Assembly: GCA_963708645.1 (NCBI GenBank)
Contig: CAVPTA010000006.1
Location: 280,994 to 344,993, forward strand
Direction: 5' to 3'
From: RYN-133 sp963708645
Lineage (GTDB): Bacteria > Actinomycetota > Actinomycetes > Mycobacteriales > Jatrophihabitantaceae
Length of the DNA stretch: 64,000 nt
The translations under genes were made by a program, and so were the position numbers. Below the pieces are notes generated by a model. It saw nothing but the letters and a program-made list of their open reading frames with translations, was not told the origin of the DNA and made no database searches. The first letter of the stretch is position 1, and each line of letters opens with the position of its first letter. Positions 9,974 through 18,403 of the stretch are shown piece after piece.

Positions 9974-10916
9974 ATGTCTACCGTTGCCCGCGGTGCCGAT
10001 CTCGGCGCCGCCATCACTGCCGTCCTGGCCGCCAACGATTCCGCGCACGGGGTCGAGACCGCCATCGAGCCGCCCGGTTCGGGCGTCGGGTTCTGGGCCG
10101 GCGGCCCGTCCGCGGTGCACACCGATGACGGCACGTTCTGGCTCGCGTACCGGCTGCGCCGTCCGGTCGACCAGGGTCGCGGGTTCGCCAACGTGCTCGC
10201 GCGCTCGTCCGACGGTGTGCACTTCGACCCCGTCGCGACGGTGACCAGCGACGAGTTCGAGTGCGCCTCGCTGGAGCGTCCCGCCATCGTTCCGCTCGAC
10301 GGCGGCGGCTTCCGCATGTACGTGAGCTGCTCGACCTGGAACTCGAAGCACTGGTGGGTCGAGGCCGTCGACATCGTTGCCGACGGCCAGGTCGGCCCGC
10401 GCGCGATGGTGCTGCCGGGCGATGACGCCACGGCGTGGAAGGACGTCGTCGTGCACCGCACCGGCAGCGAGTGGCAGATGTGGGCTTGTCGGCATCCGCT
10501 CGACGACGGCGACGACGAGGCCGACCGCATGACGAGCTGGTACGCGACCAGTGCCGACGGGATCGATTGGCAGTGGCAGGGCGCCGCCCTCGTGCCGACA
10601 CCCGGACGGTGGGATTCGCGCGGCACGCGGATCGCCAGCGTGATGGGCGTGGACGGCGGCTGGCTGGCGTTCTACGACGGCCGCGCGAGCGCGCAGGAGA
10701 ACTGGCACGAGCGCACCGGTGTCGCGTTCGGCGCCGGCCCTGACTCGTTCACAGCCGACGGCCCGCCGACGCCGGCCGGGCAGACGGTGCGCTACCTCAG
10801 CCTGGTCGAGGTGCTCAGACGGCTACCGGCTGTACTGGGAGGCATCACGCGTCGACGGCGCTCACGACTTGCGCACGGCGTACGTTCCGCGTCCGGAGTC
10901 GCTGAGCCAATCGTGA
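9974..10916 (+). CDS. Glycosidase-like beta-propeller protein (GH43/GH32 superfamily fold), frame interrupted
   Basis: About 314 aa, with the repeated blade pattern of five-bladed propeller glycosidases: GGPSAVHTDDGTFWLAYRLR, FANVLARSSDGVHF, LERPAIVPLDGGGFRMYVSC, ATAWKDVVVHRTGSEWQMW and WDSRGTRIASV. No signal peptide is visible. The catalytic acids cannot be assigned with confidence. Near the end an indel at t10815 separates SLVEV from PDGYRLYWEAS; the repaired frame stops at 10914-10916. The last 55 bp overlap the convergent sulfotransferase gene. Whether it hydrolyses or merely binds glycans is unknown. Confidence 0.7.
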
Positions 10917-11815
10917 TACGGCTGGTGCAGTAGCTCTTCGAGCAGGCCGATGTCGTCGCGGAAGTGGCCGACGAGTTCGCGACGCTGCTCGACCTGAAGG
11001 TGCGGACGGTTCGTCTTGTTGCGGCGCAGCGCCTTGATCAGCGGAGCGTGCGCGCGCCGCCAGGCCTGCGGTGGCAGGAACGCGCCGAGCGCCGCGCCAC
11101 CGCGCACGACACCCCGCAGCGCCGAGTTGATCGCGCTGTCGTCAGCCCAGCCCGACGGGTTGGAATGCGGAATCGAGTCGACGACGCCGGCCTCGACGCC
11201 GAGGAACTCGCAGATCGAGTCGATGCTCTTGGCCGGCTCGTCCACGAGGTCCTTGTAGCGCAGGACGTGCACCTGCTCGCGTGCGAAGACACGGAACAGG
11301 TGCTCGAACTGCTCGCCGTACTTGCCGAGTTCGAGATAGCGCCAGAACGGCGCGTAGCCGGCGGCGACCCGCGTCGGTTCTTCGCGGCACGCGGTGACGA
11401 AGTCTTCTTCGTACTCGAGCCCGTCGCACCACAGGTGCGTCCAGTTCGAGTACGCGCGGTCGACAGGATCTCTGATGATCGCGATGAGTTTGACGTCCGG
11501 CATCGCGTCGTGGATACGCAGGTGCGCCGCCTTGTCCCAGAGGTAGAACGGCGTGCTCTCGCCGCGCAGCTTGCCTGCGGGCGCGTCGGCGAACAGCGCC
11601 TCGTAGCGCTCGCGCTGCCACACCCACTCGCGGGCGCTGTGCGCGTCGCCCGGGCCGCGCTGATGTGCGCGACGGGGCCGGGTGCCGTCGGTCATGAAGT
11701 GCTTGGGTTCCTTGGGCGTCGACAGGAACAGATGCGGGTGCTGCACGAGGGCCTCGTGGACGGCGGTCGAGCCCGCTTTCGGCGCACCGATGACGAGGAA
11801 GTCTGGGAGAGCCAC
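10862..11815 (-). CDS. PAPS-dependent sulfotransferase
   Basis: This intact 317-aa enzyme transfers sulfate from PAPS to an unknown acceptor, probably a carbohydrate or lipid. The 5'-phosphosulfate loop is FLVIGAPKAGSTAVHEAL, and the 3'-phosphate site is LIAIIRDPVDRAYSNWTHL. ESTPFYL and LRYKDLVDEP are other family motifs, and the C-terminus HDWLSDSGRG is common in the heparan/Stf0-like group. The GTG start at 11815 has GGAGG 6-10 nt upstream. Its 3' end overlaps the convergent propeller gene by 55 bp. Co-location with a glycosidase-like gene suggests sulfated glycan work, which is an inference. Confidence 0.88.
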   Translation of the reverse strand: MALPDFLVIGAPKAGSTAVHEALVQHPHLFLSTPKEPKHFMTDGTRPRRAHQRGPGDAHSAREWVWQRERYEALFADAPAGKLRGESTPFYLWDKAAHLRIHDAMPDVKLIAIIRDPVDRAYSNWTHLWCDGLEYEEDFVTACREEPTRVAAGYAPFWRYLELGKYGEQFEHLFRVFAREQVHVLRYKDLVDEPAKSIDSICEFLGVEAGVVDSIPHSNPSGWADDSAINSALRGVVRGGAALGAFLPPQAWRRAHAPLIKALRRNKTNRPHLQVEQRRELVGHFRDDIGLLEELLHQPYHDWLSDSGRGTYAVRKS

Positions 11816-11929
11816 GAGCGTCCTCCATTAAATCTATAGGTCCGATCGACAATACCTCAGAAGTGGTCATCTCGAACGTCATCGTGGCGACCTGCCGTTT
11901 CCGGCACGTGTCGCGAGAGGATCGGCGCG

Positions 11930-11971
11930 ATGACAACGATCTGTGCGTGCCATGTCGTCTACCTGTCGTGA
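11930..11971 (+). CDS. 13-codon leader ORF coupled to the ECF sigma gene
   Basis: ATG 11930 has GAGAGG about 10 nt upstream and opens a 13-residue peptide, MTTICACHVVYLS. Its TGA (11969-11971) overlaps the GTG of the sigma factor (11968) as GTGA. The combination of a ribosome site and a 4-nt overlap suggests the leader is translated and delivers ribosomes to the sigma gene. It has two Cys but no run of one amino acid typical of an attenuator. Confidence 0.4.
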   Translation: MTTICACHVVYLS

Positions 11972-12513
11972 CGTCCGCGCGTGGAGGTGCATCGACGCAG
12001 GCCGATGACGGCCTGTTCGACGGCTTCGTGCAGCGCGAGTCGCCGGCGCTCCTGCGCCTTGCGTGGGGGCTGTCCGGGAGCCGAGTCGGCGCCGAGGACC
12101 TGGTCCAGGCCGCCCTCGAGCGGGTCTGGCTGCGCTGGTCGCAGGTGCGCGACAAGGACAGCGCGGGCGCCTACGCACGCCGCGTGCTGATGTCGGTGTT
12201 CCTGACCTCGCGCCGCCGCCGCTGGTGGGGCGAACATGCCACCGACCACCTGCCTGACCAAGCAGTCGGCGATGCCGCTGAGCTCGTCGCCGTGCGGCGC
12301 AGCGTCGTGGCCGCGCTGCACACGTTGGCGCCAAGCCAGCGCGCGGTCGTCGTGCTGCGCTATCTCGACGACCGCACCGAGACCCAGACCGCAGCGGCCC
12401 TCGGGTGCTCGGTGGGCACGGTCAAGAGCCAGACCGCGCGTGCGATGGCGGCGCTGCGCGCGAGCCCGCACCTGGCCGAGGTGTGGGGAATGAGAGAGGG
12501 GACGAAGCCATGA
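11968..12513 (+). CDS. ECF sigma factor, SigE/sigma-70 family
   Basis: A 181-aa extracytoplasmic-function sigma factor. Region 2 is FVQRESPALLRLAWGL to AEDLVQAALERVWLRW, which includes the core-binding and -10 reading helices. Region 4 is LAPSQRAVVVLRYLDDRTET and TAAALGCSVGTVKSQTARAM, which reads the -35. GTG 11968 is preferred because homologues begin about 15 residues before region 2; the frame is open back to 11863. Its stop overlaps the next gene's ATG (12510) as ATGA, so that membrane protein is probably its partner or regulator. The second ECF module at 14910-13220 faces it. Confidence 0.87.
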   Translation: MTSARGGASTQADDGLFDGFVQRESPALLRLAWGLSGSRVGAEDLVQAALERVWLRWSQVRDKDSAGAYARRVLMSVFLTSRRRRWWGEHATDHLPDQAVGDAAELVAVRRSVVAALHTLAPSQRAVVVLRYLDDRTETQTAAALGCSVGTVKSQTARAMAALRASPHLAEVWGMREGTKP

Positions 12514-13205
12514 TCACCGACGAGGACGTGGTGCGGGACCTGCTGGCCGAAGCAGCGCCTGAGTTCGAGGCGCTCGCCGGCGAGAGTGTGCGCGGGGGCA
12601 CGCGCGCGCGTCCGCGGATCCGCCGCGCGTTGCCGATGTTCGCCGCGGCCGCCGTGGTTGCGGTGATCGCGGTGGTGATCGTCGCTACGAGGCGCGATCC
12701 CGCGAACCATCCACTGTCCGAACAATCTGTCGGCGGTATCACTGTGGGGCCGGAGCACCCCGCGCTCGCAAAGTTTCGGCTGGAACTCGTATTGAATTCG
12801 ACGCGCGCGCCGGCGGACGGCACGCCGATCCACGGCGCCGTGTTGGCAATCAACAACACCGGCCGTTCGATCGCGATCGCGGACGCACAGTGCAACGCGT
12901 GGGTACAGGCCGGGCTCTCGGGCCCGAACGTTCGGTTCGGCGTCTTTTCGAACGACGTCGCTTGCTTTCCTGCGTACCGCCTTCCCGTCGGCGTGACCCG
13001 CATCCCGGTGACGATCGAGACGACCTACAACGACTGTCGGCAGGGCAAACAACCGGGGACCCCCGACCTCCCGCACTGTCTTTCGCGGTACCCGGTCATC
13101 CCGCCGTTGCCGCCCGGCCGGTACGACGTCGAGGTAGGCACACAGAACGTGACACCGGCGCCTGCACTCCCACGCCTGGTCATGATCACGCTGGTGCCGC
13201 GCTGA
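12510..13205 (+). CDS. Membrane-anchored protein coupled to ECF sigma factor
   Basis: This 231-aa protein has an acidic cytoplasmic N-terminus of about 40 residues, one helix (MFAAAAVVAVIAVVIVA) and an external domain of about 170 residues containing four Cys. It does not show the HxxxCxxC motif of zinc-binding anti-sigma factors, and I do not recognise the external domain. Overlap with the sigma stop implies stoichiometric synthesis, so a role as anti-sigma or sensor is plausible but not shown. ATG 12510 is fixed by the ATGA overlap and the upstream AGAGAGGGG. Confidence 0.65.
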   Translation: MITDEDVVRDLLAEAAPEFEALAGESVRGGTRARPRIRRALPMFAAAAVVAVIAVVIVATRRDPANHPLSEQSVGGITVGPEHPALAKFRLELVLNSTRAPADGTPIHGAVLAINNTGRSIAIADAQCNAWVQAGLSGPNVRFGVFSNDVACFPAYRLPVGVTRIPVTIETTYNDCRQGKQPGTPDLPHCLSRYPVIPPLPPGRYDVEVGTQNVTPAPALPRLVMITLVPR

Positions 13206-13219
13206 TGTGTTTGGGAGCC

Positions 13220-14416
13220 TCAACAGCGAAGCTCCGGCAGGCCCGAAGTGGTGATCCGGAGTGTCGCGTCATGGCGGTTGGTGAATGCGAGTGTCGCCGG
13301 CCGGCCCGCGGCACTCATATCGACCAGCGCTACTCCGAGATCTGCGATCCCACCCGTGCGAGTGTCGAGTATCGCTAGGGGGGCGCGGGCGCCCGGCAGC
13401 GGAGCACGTCCGGAATAGGGGCTGAGCAACACATACGGACCGGCTACGGCCATCGCGATCGGTGTTGCGCCGGCGTGGCCGGGAATGGCGACCCGGAACG
13501 AGTGGACGCGCCCGTCGCCGTCCGTCCAGCCGATCTCGTGGTTCGCGCGCCAGTCGACGTTCCATGCGTAGTCGACGCCGTCGGAGTAGACGGTGCGGAC
13601 CGCGCCGCCTCCAGGTACCGCCGCCGGCACTCCTGATGCCGGCACACTCCCGCCCTGCCACAGCGCGCCGCGTGGGTCTTGCCGCACGAACACCCGTGCA
13701 TCGGTGTGCGCAACAATGCGCGACGTGTTGGTCGTCAGGTCGTAATCGATGATCACGCCTCCGACGCCGTCGCGACGCGGGGACGCACCGAAATAGACGA
13801 CACCGTCGAGGAGGGCGACGCCGTCACCGGCGAGGTAGCCCGAGGGCATGGCGTGCTCGAGCGGCACCTCGCGCGTCGTCCTGGATTGGAGGTCGACCAC
13901 CGACAGCTTGTCGCCCAGAGCGTCGGTCCGACCACGAGGGTGTCGCCCTCGAGTGCGTAACCGCCGCCGAGCTGGTGGCCGAGGGTGGTGAGCGCTGTCG
14001 TGGCGCCGTCCGAGGTGGTCACGCCGAGCCGGGTCGCGCCGCCGTGCGACTTCCACGCGACGACCACGGCATTCGCTGCTGTCATGGCGATGGGATAGGC
14101 GGGGACGCCCTGCACTGTGATCGGTGTCGTGTCGAGCGCCCGCTGCCACTGGGGCGGGAGCGCGGCGCCGCACGTCGGGCCGCAACACCGGCGGTGGACG
14201 TCCGACCGTCGCCTGAGCGCAGCGCAACGGCACCGACCGCGAGACGGGCGGCTGCCACGGCTGCAGCGCCGGCCGCGCCCAGAACGGTGCTGGGTTGCGG
14301 CCGCGCGAGACCAGCGCCTCGCGAATCCGCTCAGCGGCGGCCTGGTCGCGATCGCTGTCACTGTCGGTGTCGTCGTCGGCGTACATGCGGCGCAGTTCGG
14401 TTTCGACGTCGATCAT
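13220..14416 (-). CDS. Membrane-anchored WD40-like/beta-propeller protein (frame interrupted)
   Basis: About 398 aa encoded on the minus strand, starting at ATG 14416, which overlaps the upstream sigma stop as ATGA. The N-terminus (MIDVETELRRMYADDD) resembles the cytoplasmic segment of proteins paired with ECF sigmas. A helix follows (AAAVAAARLAVGAVAL), visible only after correcting an indel near 14285. The outer part has repeated strand pairs such as GVPAYPIAMTAANAVVVAWK, GYALEGDTLVVGPTLW, GVALLDGVVYFGAS and YVLLSPYSG, as in a propeller. Another frameshift lies near 13915. Probably a sensor or effector of the sigma factor; the function is not known. Confidence 0.65.
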   Translation of the reverse strand: MIDVETELRRMYADDDTDSDSDRDQAAAERIREALVSRGRNPAPFWARPALQPWQPPVSRSVPLRCAQATVGRPPPVLRPDVRRRAPAPVAAGARHDTDHSAGRPRLSHRHDSSECRGRRVEVARRRDPARRDHLGRRHDSAHHPRPPARRRLRTRGRHPRGRTDALGDKLSVVDLQSRTTREVPLEHAMPSGYLAGDGVALLDGVVYFGASPRRDGVGGVIIDYDLTTNTSRIVAHTDARVFVRQDPRGALWQGGSVPASGVPAAVPGGGAVRTVYSDGVDYAWNVDWRANHEIGWTDGDGRVHSFRVAIPGHAGATPIAMAVAGPYVLLSPYSGRAPLPGARAPLAILDTRTGGIADLGVALVDMSAAGRPATLAFTNRHDATLRITTSGLPELRC

Positions 14417-14910
14417 GACGGTGCTCCGTTCGGCTGTGGGGACGGCGTTCGCATCGACTGGGGCAAGGTCGCAAGACCGCGTGAGGCGTAACCGCGCACG
14501 GTGCCTTCGGCGCAACCCAAGGTTTGTGCGATTTCGGTGTCGGCGAGGCCGAGGTAGTACCTCAACGCGAGCACGACTTGTTGCTGACGTGGCAGGCCTT
14601 GCAGGTGATGGCGTAACTCGTCGCGTAGCGCGTGCTGGTCCGCGGTGTCTGCGACTGCGGCGTCGTCGATGTCGGCGACCAGTTGGATGCGGCTGAACTT
14701 GCGGCGCCATGAGAGATATTCGTTGACGAGCATGCGACGTACGTAGGCCTCGGGGAGGTCGAGCGTGGCGATGTGCGACCAACGCCGTTGCGCCTTGAGC
14801 ATGACGTCCTGGACGAGATCCTCGGCGAGTACACGATCGCCGCTGATCGCCCTGGCCAGACGCAACAGCGGCACCAGGCTGCTGTCGGTGAACTGCTCGA
14901 AGCTGGTCAC
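14413..14910 (-). CDS. ECF sigma factor, SigE family
   Basis: A 165-aa sigma factor on the minus strand. Region 2 is LLRLARAISGDRVLAEDLVQ through YVRRMLVNEYLSWRRK, and region 4 is LPRQQQVVLALRYYLGLADT plus AQTLGCAEGTVRGYASRGLA. GTG 14910 (VTSFEQFTD) is chosen because AAGG lies 6 nt upstream and homologues begin here; the frame is open to 14982. Its TGA overlaps the start of the propeller protein. The module is a mirror image of the sigma/membrane pair at 11968-13205. Confidence 0.85.
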   Translation of the reverse strand: MTSFEQFTDSSLVPLLRLARAISGDRVLAEDLVQDVMLKAQRRWSHIATLDLPEAYVRRMLVNEYLSWRRKFSRIQLVADIDDAAVADTADQHALRDELRHHLQGLPRQQQVVLALRYYLGLADTEIAQTLGCAEGTVRGYASRGLATLPQSMRTPSPQPNGAPS

Positions 14911-15032
14911 ACCCACACCTTGTACACGTTCTGGCGCGCGCCTACGTTGTGCGCTGTCCACAGTCGATTCGGTCGTCCACATGTTGCGTCTTCGGCATAA
15001 CCGCGTGCGCGTCGTCAGCTTGGCTACGGGTC

Positions 15033-15392
15033 ATGCGAGTCAAAGACGCGGTGGGCCGGTTCGGCGAGCAGCTTGCCGTCGACACGTTGGTCGCGGACGG
15101 CCTGACGATCATCGAGCGCAACTGGCGCTGCGCCGACGGCGAGATCGACATCGTGGCGCGCGAGGGCGACACGCTGGCCTTCGTCGAGGTGAAGACACGC
15201 AGCTCGGTCGCATTCGGTGATCCTGCCGAGGCCGTGAGCCGGGTCAAGGCAGCCCGGCTGCGGCGGCTGGCTGTGCGGTGGCTGGTCGAGCATCCCGATC
15301 CGCACTGGCCGCAGGTGCGTTTCGACGTGATGGCTGTCGTGCGCCGCGGTCCCGACGGACCGACCGTGCGGCACCTGCGCGGGGCGTTCTGA
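15033..15392 (+). CDS. yraN: YraN family (UPF0102) nuclease-like protein
   Basis: A 119-aa protein of the restriction-endonuclease-like fold. VGRFGEQLAVDTLVADG, the catalytic-type motif DGEIDIVAREGDTLAFVEVK and VSRVKAARLRRLAVRWL are characteristic. Biochemical role is unknown, although the PD-(D/E)xK motif is complete. It is always next to comM in actinobacteria, as here (3 nt gap). ATG 15033 gives the usual N-terminus. Confidence 0.93.
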   Translation: MRVKDAVGRFGEQLAVDTLVADGLTIIERNWRCADGEIDIVAREGDTLAFVEVKTRSSVAFGDPAEAVSRVKAARLRRLAVRWLVEHPDPHWPQVRFDVMAVVRRGPDGPTVRHLRGAF

Positions 15393-15394
15393 CG

Positions 15395-16927
15395 ATGTCA
15401 CTCGCCCGTACCCGCGCCGTCGCCCTGACCGGCATGCGCGCCCAACTCGTCGAGGTCGAAGCCGACCTCGGGCAGGGGCTGCCCGGGCTCGGGTTCACCG
15501 GGCTTGCCGACACCTCGGTCGTCGAATCACGTGATCGCATCCGCGCCGCCATTCAGAACTGCGGCATCGACTGGCCCAATCGCAAGATCACGATCGCACT
15601 GCTGCCGGCCGATCTGCGCAAGAGCGGTTCGCGGTTCGACCTGGCGGTGGCGGTGGCGGTCCTTGCCGCCAGCGAACGCATCCGGGCCGACGCCGTGCGG
15701 GACGTGCTCTGGATCGCCGAGCTCGGCCTCGACGGGCGGCTACGTCCGGTTCGGGGTGTCCTGCCCTCGGTCGTCGCCGCCCGCGAACAGGACGTGTGCC
15801 GCGTTGTCGTCGCGCCCGGGAACGGAGCCGAAGCCGCGCTCGTCCCCGGCGTCGATGTGCGGGTCGCCGACGACATCGGGCAGTTGGTCGCCTGGCTCGA
15901 CGGCGACGGGCCGCCACTGCCGACACCGTCTCCCGGCGTGGCAACGCCGGCGCAGTCGTGGCCGGACCTGGCCGAGGTCGCCGGGCAGCCCGTCGCGAAA
16001 CGCGCCATCGAGGTCGCAGCGGCCGGCGGTCACCACCTGTTCCTCGAGGGAGCGCCCGGCGCAGGCAAGACGATGCTCGCCGAGCGGCTGCCCGGGCTGC
16101 TGCCCGAACTCGACGATCGCGCCGCGCTCGAAGTCAGCGCCGTCCATTCGGTGGCCGGTTTGCTGAGCGATCCGTCCGGGCTCGTACGTCGTGCGCCGTT
16201 CCAGGCGCCGCATCACAGCGCGTCGGTCGCATCGTTGGTGGGTGGCGGCTCGCACCTCGCGCAGCCGGGCGCAATCTCGCTGGCTCATCGCGGCGTCCTG
16301 TTCCTCGACGAGGCGCCCGAGTTCGCACCGCGCGCACTCGAAGCGCTCCGGCAGCCGCTGGAGGGTGGCCGCGTCGTGCTGCACCGCAGCGGTGGCGCGA
16401 TCACCTACCCTGCACGGTTCCTGCTCGTGCTCGCGGCGAACCCGTGTCCGTGCGCAGCAAGGTCGAACGAGTGCGTCTGCCCCGCGCAGGTTCGCCGCCG
16501 CTATCAGCAGCGGCTGTCCGGACCGCTGCTGGATCGCATCGACGTGCGGGTGCAGATCGATCCGGTCGCACATGCTGAACTGCTCGACACCGACAGCAGC
16601 AGGCGCGAGACGACGGCAAGCGCTGCGGAGCGGGTGGCTGCCGCGCGTGGTGCTGCCACCGAGCGCTGGGATGGGACGCCGTGGCGGTGCAACGCCGACG
16701 TGCCCGGTGCGGCGTTGCGCCGCCGTCCGTGGTCACTGCCACCGGCGACGATGGCACCTGCCGAGGGCTATCTGCGGCGTGGGGAGCTCAGCGCCCGCGG
16801 CTTCGACCGCGTGCTGCGGCTGTCGTGGACGCTCGCCGACCTGTCGGGTCGCACCGTCCCGGCGGCGGCCGACGTAGCCGAGGCGTTGTTCCTGCGCACC
16901 GGCGTCGATCAGGGACGCGCGGCGTGA
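15395..16927 (+). CDS. comM: YifB/ComM family Mg-chelatase-like AAA+ ATPase
   Basis: An intact 510-aa ATPase. ComM is a hexameric helicase that drives branch migration during transformation in other bacteria. Its N-terminal domain (ALTGMRAQLVEVEADLGQG) resembles Lon substrate domains. Walker A is LEGAPGAGKTMLAE and Walker B GVLFLDEAPEF; CPCAARSNECVC is a zinc-binding cluster followed by YQQRLSGPLLDRIDV. The stop overlaps the dprA GTG as GTGA. Pairing with dprA suggests DNA uptake or recombination, but no uptake genes are in the window. Confidence 0.95.
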   Translation: MSLARTRAVALTGMRAQLVEVEADLGQGLPGLGFTGLADTSVVESRDRIRAAIQNCGIDWPNRKITIALLPADLRKSGSRFDLAVAVAVLAASERIRADAVRDVLWIAELGLDGRLRPVRGVLPSVVAAREQDVCRVVVAPGNGAEAALVPGVDVRVADDIGQLVAWLDGDGPPLPTPSPGVATPAQSWPDLAEVAGQPVAKRAIEVAAAGGHHLFLEGAPGAGKTMLAERLPGLLPELDDRAALEVSAVHSVAGLLSDPSGLVRRAPFQAPHHSASVASLVGGGSHLAQPGAISLAHRGVLFLDEAPEFAPRALEALRQPLEGGRVVLHRSGGAITYPARFLLVLAANPCPCAARSNECVCPAQVRRRYQQRLSGPLLDRIDVRVQIDPVAHAELLDTDSSRRETTASAAERVAAARGAATERWDGTPWRCNADVPGAALRRRPWSLPPATMAPAEGYLRRGELSARGFDRVLRLSWTLADLSGRTVPAAADVAEALFLRTGVDQGRAA

Positions 16928-18141
16928 CGGGTCCGGACGACGAGGTGCTGCTGGCACGCGCGTATTTGAGCCGCGTGGGTGAGCCGGCAAGCATCGGTCT
17001 GTGGCGATACGTCCAAGCGGTCGGCCCGGTGCAGGCCATGCGTGAGATCCGCGGCGAGCGGGCGTGGCCGTCCTTGCTCTCCGAGACCGCGTCGCGACGC
17101 GGCGAGGCCGACCCGCACGCCGATCTCGCCGCCGCCGAGAGGCACGGCGTGCGTCTGGTCGTGCCCGAATCGGCCGAGTGGCCGCATTTCGCGCTCGGTT
17201 GTCTCGAGCAGGCCGTGCTTCCCGTCGCCGCCGCACATGCCGAGCGACGATTTCGGCGCAGCGAGTCGGGTGACCCGGTCCCGCCGTTGGCACTGTGGGT
17301 GCGCGGCGTCGGTGACCTGACCGTGCTCGCGGTGCGCTCGGTCGGCATCGTCGGCGCGCGGGCGGCGACGACCTACGGCAATCACGTGAGCACCGAACTC
17401 GGCTACGGACTGGCAAGCATCGGCGTCGCCGTCGTCTCGGGTGGCGCCTACGGCATCGATGCGGCTGCGCACCGCGCCGCGCTTGCCGCGCACGGCACGA
17501 CAGTGCTGGTCTCGGCTGCCGGGCTGGATCGGCCTTATCCGCCCGGCAACGCCGCCCTGTTCGAGAGGGTCGGTGCGGAGGGGCTGCTGATCTCGGAAAG
17601 CCCGCCGGGATGTGCGCCGCAGCGTCGACGCTTCCTTACGCGGAACAGGCTCGTGGCGGCGTTCTCGACCGGAGTCGTGGTGGTCGAGGCTGCGGCACGT
17701 TCGGGCGCGACGAACACCGCAACGCACGCGCGCATCCTCGGCCGGCCGCTCATGGCCGTTCCCGGGCCGGTGACCTCGGCGATGTCGACCGGTTGCCACG
17801 ACCTGCTGCGCCGCGAGGAAGAGCCGGCGCTGTTGGTCACCTCCGTCGACGACGTCCTCGCTGTGGTCGGGTCGGTCGGCGAAGGACTGCCGGGCGACAA
17901 GTTGCCGGTCGCCGATGTTCGCTCCGAGCTCGACCTGCTCGATCCGATGGCGCGCACGGTGTTCGAGGGACTGCCCGCTCGTCGCTACGCCCGACCCGAC
18001 GAGGTCGCTGTACGCAGTGGTGTCAGTGCGCTCGACGTCATCCGCGCACTGCCCGCCCTCGACGATGCCGGCCTGGTCGAGCGCGACGGCAGCGGTTTGC
18101 GGATCTCGGCCCGCGTGCGGGCGATGACCCGCCCAGGCTGA
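16924..18141 (+). CDS. dprA: DNA processing protein DprA (Smf)
   Basis: A 405-aa DprA that loads RecA on incoming single-stranded DNA in transformable species. The Rossmann-like core carries VGIVGARAATTYGNHVSTEL, VSGGAYGIDAAAHRAAL, LDRPYPPGNAALFERV and FLTRNRLVAAFSTGVVVVEA, all family motifs. The C-terminal 60 residues form a winged-helix DprA_WH domain. GTG 16924 overlaps the comM stop. The central motif VVEAAARSGATNTATHA is also intact, so the gene is probably functional. Confidence 0.95.
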   Translation: MTGPDDEVLLARAYLSRVGEPASIGLWRYVQAVGPVQAMREIRGERAWPSLLSETASRRGEADPHADLAAAERHGVRLVVPESAEWPHFALGCLEQAVLPVAAAHAERRFRRSESGDPVPPLALWVRGVGDLTVLAVRSVGIVGARAATTYGNHVSTELGYGLASIGVAVVSGGAYGIDAAAHRAALAAHGTTVLVSAAGLDRPYPPGNAALFERVGAEGLLISESPPGCAPQRRRFLTRNRLVAAFSTGVVVVEAAARSGATNTATHARILGRPLMAVPGPVTSAMSTGCHDLLRREEEPALLVTSVDDVLAVVGSVGEGLPGDKLPVADVRSELDLLDPMARTVFEGLPARRYARPDEVAVRSGVSALDVIRALPALDDAGLVERDGSGLRISARVRAMTRPG

Positions 18142-18144
18142 GTC

Positions 18145-18342
18145 GTGTATCAGCACGAGTCCCGGTCCCTCTTGCGAGTCATGCAGGTCGTGATCGTGTT
18201 CTTGCTGGCGGCACCGGTATTCGTGCTCGCAGGCGAAGGAGTTCGTCGGATCATCGAGCGCATGCTCCGCGTCGATCGGCCCGTGATGAGTGCCGCTGAC
18301 CCGGCACGCGCGATCGGCCGACCGCTGCCGATCGTCAGTTGA
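18145..18342 (+). CDS. Small membrane protein, hypothetical
   Basis: A 65-codon frame starting GTG 18145, 3 nt after dprA. It has one strong hydrophobic segment (VMQVVIVFLLAAPVFVLAG) flanked by basic residues. No family is recognised, and no clear ribosome site is seen. It could be a real small membrane protein cotranscribed with dprA or a chance frame in GC-rich DNA. Confidence 0.3.
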   Translation: MYQHESRSLLRVMQVVIVFLLAAPVFVLAGEGVRRIIERMLRVDRPVMSAADPARAIGRPLPIVS

Positions 18343-18403
18343 CCTCGCCGCCGTCGCGCGTGGCGGCTTGCATCGCACCGTCGCGACGCGCACCGTCGCA
18401 CGG

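Noticed and set aside
11930..11971. Cysteine-type attenuator peptide
   Set aside because: Only two non-adjacent Cys codons and no terminator/antiterminator hairpins were seen.
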